DNA from: JAXMAO01 sp046350375 | GTDB lineage: Bacteria > Planctomycetota > Phycisphaerae > UBA1845 > UTPLA1 | NCBI GenBank assembly: GCA_046350375.1 | Contig: JAXMAO010000002.1 | Location: 310,001-374,000 of the forward strand | DNA: 64,000 nt | Reading direction: 5' to 3' | Shown here: in pieces, positions 53,861 to 62,800 of the stretch | How the letters are laid out: every line of letters starts with the position of its first letter | Position numbering within the stretch: position 1 is the first letter of the stretch | Notes under the pieces: model-generated | Seen by the model: the letters and a program-made list of their open reading frames with translations, nothing else | Database searches by the model: none | What the model was told of the DNA's origin: nothing | Position numbers and translations under genes: made by a program

Positions 53861-54833
53861 CTACTCCGCCGCGCTGCGAGCGGCAACGTCGCGGAGGGCG
53901 CGGAGCTGTGCCGTCACGACGCGCTCGACGTCGGCCAATGCGGGGAAGCCTTGTGGCCCGCCGAGAACGTGGACGGAATCGCCGAGCGGTCGCCAGACGC
54001 GCGGGTCGGTGGCGCCGAAGATGGCGACCGTCGGCGCGCCGACCGCCGCGGCCAGGTGCGATACACCGCTGTCGTTTCCGACGTAGAGCGTGGCGACTGA
54101 GAGCGTCGCGGCGAGGTCGCACGCGTCGCTCGGCGCAAGGAGCGGCGCGGCGTCGGAGAGCTGTTGCTGCGCGGCGGGCGAGAGCCGCTCGCGCTCGGCC
54201 GGGCCGAGGATGAACCGCACGGCGCAACCGGCGCGGGCAAGCGCGGCGGCCAGCGCGAAAGTGTCCAGCGGCCAGCACTTGGCCCTCGCCCGCCGCTGCC
54301 CGGGTGGATCAGCACAAGTTGCGAATCGGGGCGCTTCTCGCCAGCGCGGGCGCGGGGCGGGCGCGCGGCTGGCCGAATCGACGCGGATTCGCGGCGGCGC
54401 GCGGCGGCGGACAGTCCGCGTCGAGCGCGGCAGCCACTGGTCGGTGATGTGCTCGCGGCCTCGCCCCGCGGGGCGCGGATCGAGCGACAGCACCTCGGCT
54501 CCGACGGCACGTTGCAGGCGCAAGCGGGAACGGGCCGGCCGGCCGGACAGAGGACGATTGCCAGGTCGAAGCCGTAGCGCCGTGCGCCAGCCGCGCCGGG
54601 ACGGGGGCGTCGGCCGAGAAGAGGCTGTGCGCGCCGCAGGAGTCGAGGTCGAGCAGGTCGTCGACGGCGCCGCCGGGCACGGCGACCCGTGCGACGGCCG
54701 GCCGGGCGAGCGCGGTGACGCGCGTGGCGCCGGCGGCGCGGAGCAGCGCCACCAGTCGCAGCGCGAGGACGAAGTCGCCCAGCGCGCCGCCGTGAACGAG
54801 CAGGCCGCGCGTCAGCCGCAGGGGAGGCGTCAT
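53861..54833 (-). pseudogene. Family 9 glycosyltransferase (heptosyltransferase-like), frameshifted
   Basis: The N-terminus (GLLVHGGALGDFVLALRLVALLR, from the ATG at 54833) and C-terminus (LDTFALAAALARAGCAVRFILG, then YVGNDSGVSHLAAAVGAPTVAIFG) are unmistakable GT9: the GxxGD start and the DSGxxHLAAA donor-sugar site. Between about 54300 and 54600 the expected sequence is spread over three frames: YGFDLAIVLCPAG in one, GAEVLSLDPRPAGRGREHITDQW in the second, and SQLVLIHPGSGGR back in another. At least four single-base shifts are needed. GT9 enzymes add heptose-like sugars to lipopolysaccharide cores. The gene starts six bases after the stop of the upstream gene. It is either decayed or misassembled; given similar clusters elsewhere in the window, misassembly is at least as likely. 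Confidence 0.78.
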
Positions 54834-54839
54834 GGGGCG

Positions 54840-56009
54840 TCAGGCGTTGGCCGGCGCGGCGACGGCGGCCAGCGCGGCGACGCAGGCGTCGATGTCGGCG
54901 GCGGTGGTGAACGGGCCGAACGAGAGGCGCGTGGTGCCGCCGTCGGCGGCGGTGCCGAGCGATTCGTGGGCCCAGGGGGCGCAGTGGATGCCGGCGCGGG
55001 CGAGGACGCCGAACTCGGCCTCTAGGATGGCGACCGTTTCGGCCGGCGCGAGGTCGGCGACGCGGACGCTGAAGACCGCAACGCGCTGCCGCGGATCGCG
55101 CGGCCCGTAGAGTGAAAGCCCGGCGAGCCCGCTCACGCCGGCGAGGAACCGTTCCATGTGGTCGATTTCGCTCCGCCGCAAAGAGTCGACGCCGCGCGCC
55201 AGCAGCCACTCGGCGGCGGCAGACAGCCCGGCGAGTCCGATGGCGTTGTGACTGCCCGACTCGTACTTGTCGGGCAGCTGATCGGGCTGCGTCGGCAGCT
55301 CGCTGACCGTCCCGGTGCCGCCGCAGACGAGCGGGCGGATGCGCTCCGCCAGCCCGGCGCGGATGTAAAGCGCGCCGGTGCCGAGCGGGCCCAGCAGCCC
55401 CTTGTGGCCGGGAAAGGCGAGCAGGTCGATGCCCATGCGCGTCACGTCGAGCGGCAGGTGGCCGGCCGTCTGGGCGGCGTCGACCAGGATCGGAATGTCG
55501 CGCTCGCGCGCCAGCGCGGCGGCCTCTTCGACGGGCTGGATGACGCCGGTGACGTTGCTGGCATGCTGCAATGCGATCAGGCGCGTCGCGGGGCGCAGCG
55601 CGGCGCGCAGGGCGTCGACGCTGACGCGGCCGGAGGGATCGGCGACCGGCACGAAGGAGGTCGTCACGCCATCGGCGGCCAGGCTGTGCAGCGGCCGCAG
55701 GACGGAGTTGTGCTCGAAGCGGCTGGTGACGACGTGGTCGCCGGGCCGCAGCAGGCCGCGCAGCGCGAGGTTGAGCGCCTCGGAGCAGTTCAGCCCGAAG
55801 ATGATCTGGCGCGGATCGGGCGCGCCGATGAGCCTCGCGACGCGGGCGCGGCAGGTGGCGAGCAGCTCGCCGGCGGCGACGGCCTCGCGATAGGCGCCGC
55901 GTCCGGCCGAGGCGCCGAGCCGCTGGGCATAGTCGGACATGGCCGCCAGGACCTCGGGCGGCTTGGGGAAACTGGTGGCGGCGTTGTCGGCGTAAATGCG
56001 GTGGTTCAT
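54840..56009 (-). CDS. Class V aminotransferase/cysteine desulfurase-like PLP enzyme
   Basis: 389 residues, the standard length. It opens YADNAATSFPKPPEVL, continues with HNSVLRPLHSL and VDAAQTAGHLPLDV, and has the PLP-binding Lys in FPGHKGLLGPLGTGAL. A late Cys within AGIHCAPWAHESLGT sits where SufS/CsdA-type (group II) desulfurases keep their persulfide-forming residue. The enzyme most likely removes sulfur (or selenium) from cysteine to give alanine and a persulfide. Which pathway it feeds is unclear since no SufBCD/E or IscU gene is near. It heads a leftward group with the GT9 and GNAT genes at very short spacing. Confidence 0.88.
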   Translation of the reverse strand: MNHRIYADNAATSFPKPPEVLAAMSDYAQRLGASAGRGAYREAVAAGELLATCRARVARLIGAPDPRQIIFGLNCSEALNLALRGLLRPGDHVVTSRFEHNSVLRPLHSLAADGVTTSFVPVADPSGRVSVDALRAALRPATRLIALQHASNVTGVIQPVEEAAALARERDIPILVDAAQTAGHLPLDVTRMGIDLLAFPGHKGLLGPLGTGALYIRAGLAERIRPLVCGGTGTVSELPTQPDQLPDKYESGSHNAIGLAGLSAAAEWLLARGVDSLRRSEIDHMERFLAGVSGLAGLSLYGPRDPRQRVAVFSVRVADLAPAETVAILEAEFGVLARAGIHCAPWAHESLGTAADGGTTRLSFGPFTTAADIDACVAALAAVAAPANA

Positions 56010-56137
56010 GCGTTTGTTCCGCGTGTGTCATTGTAGAAGGTCGCGCGACGCCGGCCAATCCGCTTCCGCGGGCGGGCGCGGGGCTTGCGATTGCGACCTT
56101 CCCGAGCGGAGAATAGCAATCGCCGAAGGGACGCGCC

Positions 56138-59100
56138 GTGGCCGAACCGTCGCAATCCAACCCGTCGAACCGTCCGGGCGACCCGCCGCCGCTGGTCGCG
56201 GACGAGCACATCCGTGCCGCGTGGCGGTGGCTGCGCGCGGCGCCCCAGGAGACGCCGCCAGACGCCAGCGCGCTGTCGCACGCCGCGCCGCGCGCGGGCG
56301 ATCATTCCGCGCCGGCCCATCCGAAACGCATCGGCCCCTACACCATCCTCCAGCCGCTGGGCGAAGGCGGCATGGGGGCGGTCTATCTGGCCGAGCAGAG
56401 CGAGCCGATCCGCCGGCGCGTGGCGCTGAAGCTGATCAAGGTCGGCATGGACACGCGCGAGGTGGTGGCGCGGTTTGCGTCGGAGCGCCAGGCGCTGGCG
56501 CTGATGGACCATCCGAACATCGCGCGGGTATTCGACGGCGGCGCCACGCCGGATGGCCGGCCGTTCTTCGTGATGGAGTATGTCGCGGGCGAGCCGATCA
56601 CGTCGTATTGCGATCGCCACCGCCTGACGCTGCCGGAGCGGCTGCGCCTGGTGATGGAGGTCTGCCACGCGGTGCAGCACGCGCACCAGAAGGGGATCAT
56701 TCATCGCGACCTGAAGCCGAGCAACATCCTGGTGACGATGCAGGACGGTCGACCGATGCCGAAGGTGATCGACTTCGGCGTCGCCAAGGCGGTCACGCAG
56801 CGGCTGACCGAGCAGACGCTGTTCACGCAGATCGGGCTGTTCATCGGCACGCCGGAGTACATCAGCCCGGAGCAGGCCGAGATGAGCCAGCTCGACATCG
56901 ACACGCGCACGGACATTTATTCGCTGGGCGTGCTGCTGTACGAGCTGGTGACGGGCATGCTGCCGTTCGACACGCGACTGCTGCGGCGGTCGGACTACGT
57001 GCAGATTCAGCGGATTGTGCGCGAGACCGAGCCGCCGCGGCCCAGCGCCCGGCTCAGCGCGCTGGTGCGCAATCCCACGGGGCGCGGAACACGCGGCGGC
57101 GCGCCCGCGCCCGGCGCCGAGGGCCCTGCGCCGGCGGCGGACGATCGGCCGGAACTGTCGGGGGACGACATCGCCGGTCGCCGGCGCAGCGACGCGCGGA
57201 CGCTGCTGCGGTCGATTCGCGGCGACCTGGACTGGATCATCGTCAAGGCGATGGAGAAGGACCGCGCGCGGCGCTATGAAACCGCCAGTGCCCTGGCGGC
57301 GGAGATTCAGCGCCACCTGAACCATGAGCCGGTGCTCGCCAGTCCGCCGAGCGTCGGCTATCGGGCGCGGAAATTCGTGCGGCGGAACCGCGTGGCGGTG
57401 CTGGCGGCGGGGCTGATTACGGTGAGCCTGGTGGCCGGGCTGTGCGGAACGACGTGGGGCGTCTTCTGGGCGTGGGGCGAGCGCAACCGGGCGGAGCGCG
57501 AATCGAAGCGGGCCCAGGCCTCGGCGCGGTTTCTGCAGCGCGTGCTGGGGTCGATCGATCCGTTCCAGGATCATGCGCGCGGCGCCGACCTGCGGGTGCG
57601 CGAGGTGCTCGACATTGCGCTGCGCGAGCTGGAGCACGACACCACCGCCGACGCCCAGACCCGCGCCGACCTGCTTCAGACGATCGGCCGCAGCTACTCG
57701 GGCCTCGGACTGAACGACCAGGCCGACGGGCCGCTGCGGCAGGCGGTCGCGCTGCGCCGCCAGGTGAACGGCCCGAACAGCGTCGCGGTGGTCGAGGCAC
57801 TGCTCGACCTGGCGGGCTGGCCGCAGGAAGTCCCGCCGACCGAGGAGCGGCTGGCGGCGGCGAACGAGGCGGCCGAGATCGCGCGGCGGACGCTGGGGCC
57901 CAGCCACGCGCGGACGCAGGACGCCGAGCTGGCCGCGGCGCGGATGCTCTATTCGCACGAGACGCAGACGCCGCAGAGCCCGCTCGATCCGGCCGCGACC
58001 AGCCGCGGCGCGATCGACCTGAGCGGGCTGCCGATCGGCACGCGGCTGGGCATGCGGCTGGCGATCCAGTCGATGATGCTGACGATGGACTCGCAGGAGT
58101 TTCCGCCGGGCACGGCCGAGGTGGTGCAGGCGGTGAAGGATGCCTGGCAGCGCGGCGACGAGGATGCGGCCTATGCAGCGCTGTGGGCGCACAAGGCGGC
58201 GACGGTGGTGAAGCTGGCGGCGCTGTGGCGGGGCGGTCGCCGCGACGAGGCGATTGCATACATGCGCGGCGTGGTGAAGCCGTTCCTGGCGCGGCGCCTG
58301 ATCCGCTCGCGGGCGGCGCTGGGGCTGGTCGACTTTGCCGACTGGGCGGCGCTGGAGGGCGGTGATCCGGACGGCGTCGAGCCGATGTTGCAGGTTACGG
58401 TGGAGTCGATCCGAGAGGTCTATGGCGACAAGAGCCCACACTATGCCCGCGCGCTGTCGCACCTGGGGCGGATGCAGCTGATGCGCGAGGACCTGGACGC
58501 GGCCGAGCGCACGCTGCGCCGGGCGGCCGAGCTGACGCGGGCGAAGCTGGGGGCGGCCCATCGCGACGCGGTCGAGGCGCAGGGCTATCTGTCGCGCGTG
58601 CTGGCAGCCCGCGGGCAAGCCGACGAGGCGCTGCACGGCATTCAGTCGGCGCTCGACGCGATTCGCGAGCGCCACGGCGACAAGCACGAGTCGATCGCGC
58701 TGGCCGAGCTGAGCCTGGCCCAGTGCCTGGCGACGCTGCACCGCACCGACGACTCGATCGCGCACTTCGAGGTGTCGAGGGCGCTGTGGCTGCAGGTGCG
58801 CGGCGGCGACTACCACGCACATGCAACCATCTGGCTCGAGATCGGTCGCTGCCACGCCAACGAAGGACGCTGGGCGCGGGCGGCTGAGGCCTATCGCAAG
58901 GCGCTCGAGGCGCGGGCCCGGGTGCTGTCGGCCGACGCGTACGACGTGATTCTTGCGAAGGTGGCGCTCGGCGGGGCGTGCGTCCAACTCGGTCAGCTCG
59001 ACGAGGCGCAGCCGCTGCTCGAATCGAGCAACGCCGCCATCGGCCTGCGGCCGGATTTCTCCGCGCGGCTGCGGCGCGCCTGCTGGCAGTCGCTGGCGGC

Positions 59101-59272
59101 GCTCTACGAGGCGCGCGACGCGGCCGCGCCGGGCACCGGCTACCGCGATCGGGCCGCGCGGCTGCGGGCGCTGATCCGCGGCGCCGACGCCCAGGGACAT
59201 CGCGTTGCGCCGTCGGCGACCACGAGCCGGCCGGGCGCCCGCGACGCCGCGGCGACCGGGGCGACACCATGA
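56138..59272 (+). CDS. Ser/Thr protein kinase with transmembrane helix and TPR sensor domain
   Basis: 1044 residues from a GTG with GAAGGGA upstream. A Pro-rich N-terminus leads to the kinase domain (about 67-405): glycine loop GEGGMGAVY (75-83), VALK with Lys98, HRDLKPSN with Asp191, DFG 212-214 and SPE near 244. A Pro/Ala-rich insertion (about 57080-57180) splits the C-lobe. A single hydrophobic helix at about 418-442 is followed by some 600 residues of TPR-type repeats (for example HYARALSHLGRMQLMREDLDAAERTLRRAAEL). This is the common planctomycete kinase-TM-TPR plan. All catalytic residues are present. Unlike the kinase at 5537, no sigma factor gene is adjacent. The stop overlaps the start of tag (ATGA). 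Confidence 0.92.
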   Translation: MAEPSQSNPSNRPGDPPPLVADEHIRAAWRWLRAAPQETPPDASALSHAAPRAGDHSAPAHPKRIGPYTILQPLGEGGMGAVYLAEQSEPIRRRVALKLIKVGMDTREVVARFASERQALALMDHPNIARVFDGGATPDGRPFFVMEYVAGEPITSYCDRHRLTLPERLRLVMEVCHAVQHAHQKGIIHRDLKPSNILVTMQDGRPMPKVIDFGVAKAVTQRLTEQTLFTQIGLFIGTPEYISPEQAEMSQLDIDTRTDIYSLGVLLYELVTGMLPFDTRLLRRSDYVQIQRIVRETEPPRPSARLSALVRNPTGRGTRGGAPAPGAEGPAPAADDRPELSGDDIAGRRRSDARTLLRSIRGDLDWIIVKAMEKDRARRYETASALAAEIQRHLNHEPVLASPPSVGYRARKFVRRNRVAVLAAGLITVSLVAGLCGTTWGVFWAWGERNRAERESKRAQASARFLQRVLGSIDPFQDHARGADLRVREVLDIALRELEHDTTADAQTRADLLQTIGRSYSGLGLNDQADGPLRQAVALRRQVNGPNSVAVVEALLDLAGWPQEVPPTEERLAAANEAAEIARRTLGPSHARTQDAELAAARMLYSHETQTPQSPLDPAATSRGAIDLSGLPIGTRLGMRLAIQSMMLTMDSQEFPPGTAEVVQAVKDAWQRGDEDAAYAALWAHKAATVVKLAALWRGGRRDEAIAYMRGVVKPFLARRLIRSRAALGLVDFADWAALEGGDPDGVEPMLQVTVESIREVYGDKSPHYARALSHLGRMQLMREDLDAAERTLRRAAELTRAKLGAAHRDAVEAQGYLSRVLAARGQADEALHGIQSALDAIRERHGDKHESIALAELSLAQCLATLHRTDDSIAHFEVSRALWLQVRGGDYHAHATIWLEIGRCHANEGRWARAAEAYRKALEARARVLSADAYDVILAKVALGGACVQLGQLDEAQPLLESSNAAIGLRPDFSARLRRACWQSLAALYEARDAAAPGTGYRDRAARLRALIRGADAQGHRVAPSATTSRPGARDAAATGATP

Positions 59273-59844
59273 GCGAGCCGCGCCGCTGTCGCTGGTGTGC
59301 CGGCGACCCGATGCTGATCGACTATCACGACCGCGAGTGGGGCGCGCCGATCGCCACCGATGCGGGCCATCTCGAACGCATGGCGCTCGAGATATTCCAG
59401 TGCGGGTTGTCGTGGAGGATCGTGCTGGTCAAGCGGCCGGCGCTGCGGGCGGCGTTCCGCGGGTTCGACCTCGACGCGGTGGCGGGCCTGTCATCGCGCG
59501 ACGTCGCGCGGCGGGTGGGTGACGCGGCGATCATCCGCAATCGCAGGAAGATCGAGGCCACCATCGAAAACGCGCGGCGCTTCGGGAAGATCGCCGGGCA
59601 GCACGGCTCCTACCGGCGCTGGTTCGACGCGCTGCCGGCGGAGACGGCCCGGCAGCGCGCGGCGCTCTTCCCGCTGTTTCGCGAGACGTTTCGCTTCATG
59701 GGGCCCGAGACGACCCAGTGCTACCTGATGGGCTGCGGGAAGATTCCGCCCGCCACGATCGCGGCTGCTGCGGCCGCGCCGGTCGGCGGGCCGAGCCGCC
59801 GCGGCGATCCTCACACCGGGCGGACGCAGAGCGTGGTCGCGTGA
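59269..59844 (+). CDS. tag: DNA-3-methyladenine glycosylase I, 3' end apparently frameshifted
   Basis: 191 residues; the ATG overlaps the kinase stop (ATGA), implying coupled translation. The family motifs are YHDREWG, LEIFQCGLSWRIVLVKR with the catalytic Glu, and FMGPETTQCYLMGCG. The enzyme excises 3-methyladenine from alkylated DNA. The N-terminal zinc ligands (Cys7, His20) are present, but the C-terminal pair is missing in this frame. One base earlier, at about 59750, the alternative frame reads PPAHDRGCC, which gives His-x3-Cys with the same spacing as in the E. coli enzyme. A single missing base near 59750 would restore it. The last 30 residues shown (PPATIAAAAAAPVGG onward) are therefore probably wrong. 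The 3' end overlaps convergent ileS by 34 bp. Confidence 0.88.
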   Translation: MSEPRRCRWCAGDPMLIDYHDREWGAPIATDAGHLERMALEIFQCGLSWRIVLVKRPALRAAFRGFDLDAVAGLSSRDVARRVGDAAIIRNRRKIEATIENARRFGKIAGQHGSYRRWFDALPAETARQRAALFPLFRETFRFMGPETTQCYLMGCGKIPPATIAAAAAAPVGGPSRRGDPHTGRTQSVVA

Positions 59845-62800
59845 CCGTCGACGTCGACGCTCTCGCGCTCGCCGTCGGGCGGGAGGCGCGGCACGAGCGA
59901 GGCGGGCCAGCGTCTCGCCGGCGATGTACTCGCCGAACTGCTGCACGACCGCGGCGATGGCCTCGTCGCCCGCGATCGCCAGCTCGATCCGCTGCTCGTA
60001 GCGCAGTTGCAGTTCTTGCGCATCTGCTGCACGTGGTGGACGATCTCGCGCGCCAGCCCCTCGCGCTCCAGCGGCGACGTCGAGCTGCGTGCTGAGCACC
60101 ACCACCGCGAAGCGCTCCTGGGCCGCCGCCCAGCCCGGCTTGGCGACCAGGCCGATCTGCACGTCCTCGCCCGACAGCGCGACGGTCTGCCCGCCGACCG
60201 TCAGTTCCAGCCGGCCGTTTGAGACGAGTGCGCGGCGCATTTCGCCGGGATCGGCCGCAGCGGCCAGCGCCTGCTTGATGGCGGGGCCGAGCTTGCCGAA
60301 CTTGGGGCCGATCGACTTGAAGTTGGGCACGATGCGATAGTCAACGTACTGGTCGGCCTGGGCGACGAACTCGACCTGCTTGGCGTTCAGCTCGTCGGCG
60401 ATCAGCGCTTCATGCGCCGCCAGCCAGGCGGCGTGCGACCGGTCGGCCAGCACGATCTCGACCCGTGCCAGCGGCTGGCGGACGCGCAGCCTGGCCTCGG
60501 CCCGCGCGGCGCGGCCGAGCGAGACGATCTCGCGGACGGTGGCCATCTCGGTCGACAGCTTCTCGTCGATCTGCGCCGCGTCGGCGGCCGGGTAGTCGCA
60601 CAGGTGGACCGAAGCCGGTGCGGGCGACGCCGCGGGCGGCTGAGTTGTCGCGTCGGCGACGGTTCGGCGATGGGCGAGGTTCTGGTACATCACCTCGGCG
60701 TAGAACGGGGTGAATGGCGCGATGAGCTTCGCCAGCGCGATCAGCGTGTCGTGCAGCGTCTGGTAGGCCGACTGCTTGTCGGGCGGCAGGCCCGGCGCCC
60801 AGAAGCGGTCGCGGCTGCGGCGGACGTACCAGTTGGACAGGCCGTCGACGAAGTCGATCAGGCCGCGCGCGGCCGAGAAATTGTCGAAGGCGTCCATCGA
60901 CTCGCGGACGCTGCGGATGGTGCGGTGCAGCTCGCTGGTGATCCAGCGATCGAGCTCGTTGGCCGACGTGCGCGGCGCGGCCGAACCGGCGCCCGCCGGA
61001 CTTTCCGGCGGAGTCCAGCCGTCGATGTTGGCGTAGATGGTGAAGAACGAATAGACGTTGTGCAGGCGGACGAGGAACTCGCGCTGCCCCTCAGCGATGG
61101 CGGCTTCCTGGAAGCGGATGCTCGTCCAGGGCGCCTGGCCGGAGAAGAACATCCAGCGCATGGCGTCGGCCCCTTCGCGGTCGAAGATGTAGCTCGGCTC
61201 CTTGTAGTTCTTCTTGCTCTTGGACATCTTCAGGCCGTCCTCGCCGAGCAACAGGCCGAGGACGATGCAGTTGCGGAAGGGCAGCGGCCAGTCGCGAACC
61301 GGCGATAGGCCTTCCGTCGTTTGCGTCGCTCCAGAGTGACGCGTGCCTCCAGGGTGTCGCGTGGCGCCAGGGTGTCGCGTGGCGCCAGGGTGTCGCGTGG
61401 CGCCAGGGTGTTGCGTGGAATCAGAGTGACGCGTGGCACCAGAGTGACGCGTGGCACGGGCCTCCGGCCCGTGTCCCTCGGTTGAATGTCCGACAGACTC
61501 CACCCACGACCAGGCGTAATCCTGCGACAGACCCTTGCGGACCGGATTCGAGAGAAGGTAGGCCCGCTTCTCCTGATAGTCTTCCGCATTGCGAATCACA
61601 TGGTCGTGGTACTCCTCCTGCCAGATCGAGCCCTCGGTGCCCCGCGCATCATTGATCGCCTGCGCGGAAAACCCCTTGATGCTGTGCAGCAGGTCGGCCA
61701 AGGGCCACCATTGTCCCGGCGACTTCTCCAGCGGCGTACAGAGAAGGTGCACATGGTCGGGCATGACTACAGCGGCATGCAGTTCGAATCGCTCGTCATC
61801 CCAGTGCCTGCACGCACCGAGGACGATGGTGCGCTCCGGCTCCGACAGGACGCCCGAGCGAACACGAAACGTAATGAAGTAACTTCGCCCTCCCATTTCC
61901 CAGTGCGGAAGCGTCCGGTGGCGGCGCGTCAGGCGATCGGTCACCGGCGCAGCAGAAACGCCCTTGCCGGGCGAACCGGACACGGGCCGGAGGCCCGTGC
62001 CACGCGATGAATCGGGCGAGATCGGCCTAACTTCGTTCGCCACTTCCTGCGCTCCAAACAGCAGCGTGCTGATCGCCAGCAGCGAGTAGAACCAGCCGCG
62101 GGTCTGGTCGAGCGCCTCGCTGATGAAGTCGGCCGGCAGGTTTTCGCCCAGTCGCGCGACGCTGCCGGGCTGGTGCGGAAAGCCCCATTGGGCGAACGGC
62201 ATCGCGCCGGAATCGAACCAGCAGTCGATCACCTCGGGCACGCGGCGCATGCGGGCCGCCGGGTCTTTCGGCGACAAGTAGGTGATCGCGTCGATGTAGG
62301 GCTTGTGGACCTTGAGATGCTCGCTGAGCTGCGGGTTTTTCTTCTTCGCGGCCTCCCACACCTCGACGCCGGCGAGACCGGGTTTTTTCATCAGCTCGTC
62401 CCAGCTCGCGACGGCTTCCATGTGGCCGGTCGTCTCGCACACCCAGATCGGCAGCGGCGTGCCCCAGTAGCGCTCGCGCGAGAGCGACCAGTCGACGTTG
62501 TTGGCGAGGAAGTCGCCGAAGCGCCCGCCCTTTCCGTCGGCGTCGCCCTTGATGCCGTCGCGCGGCAGCCAGTTGATCTGCTGATTGTTGGCGAGCATGG
62601 CGGCGCGGAACTGTCGCGTGCGGATGAACCAGCTCTGGCGCGGATACTGGATGAGCGGGTCTTCGTCGGCCCGCCAGCAGAAGGGGTACTCGTGGCGGTA
62701 CTGCTCCTGATGCAGCAGGAGCGGGATGCCAGAGTCTTTGCAGTACGCCGGCCGCAGGCCGGGGTCTTTCAATTCGTGGATAATGTCCTTGTCGCAGTCC

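Noticed and set aside
53914..56211. A 765-codon minus-strand frame spanning the aminotransferase and GT9 genes
   Set aside because: It is out of frame with the PLP enzyme and picks up only fragments of the frameshifted GT9 gene.
61318..61455. CRISPR-like array
   Set aside because: Units of 18 bp are contiguous without spacers and are translated in the ileS frame.
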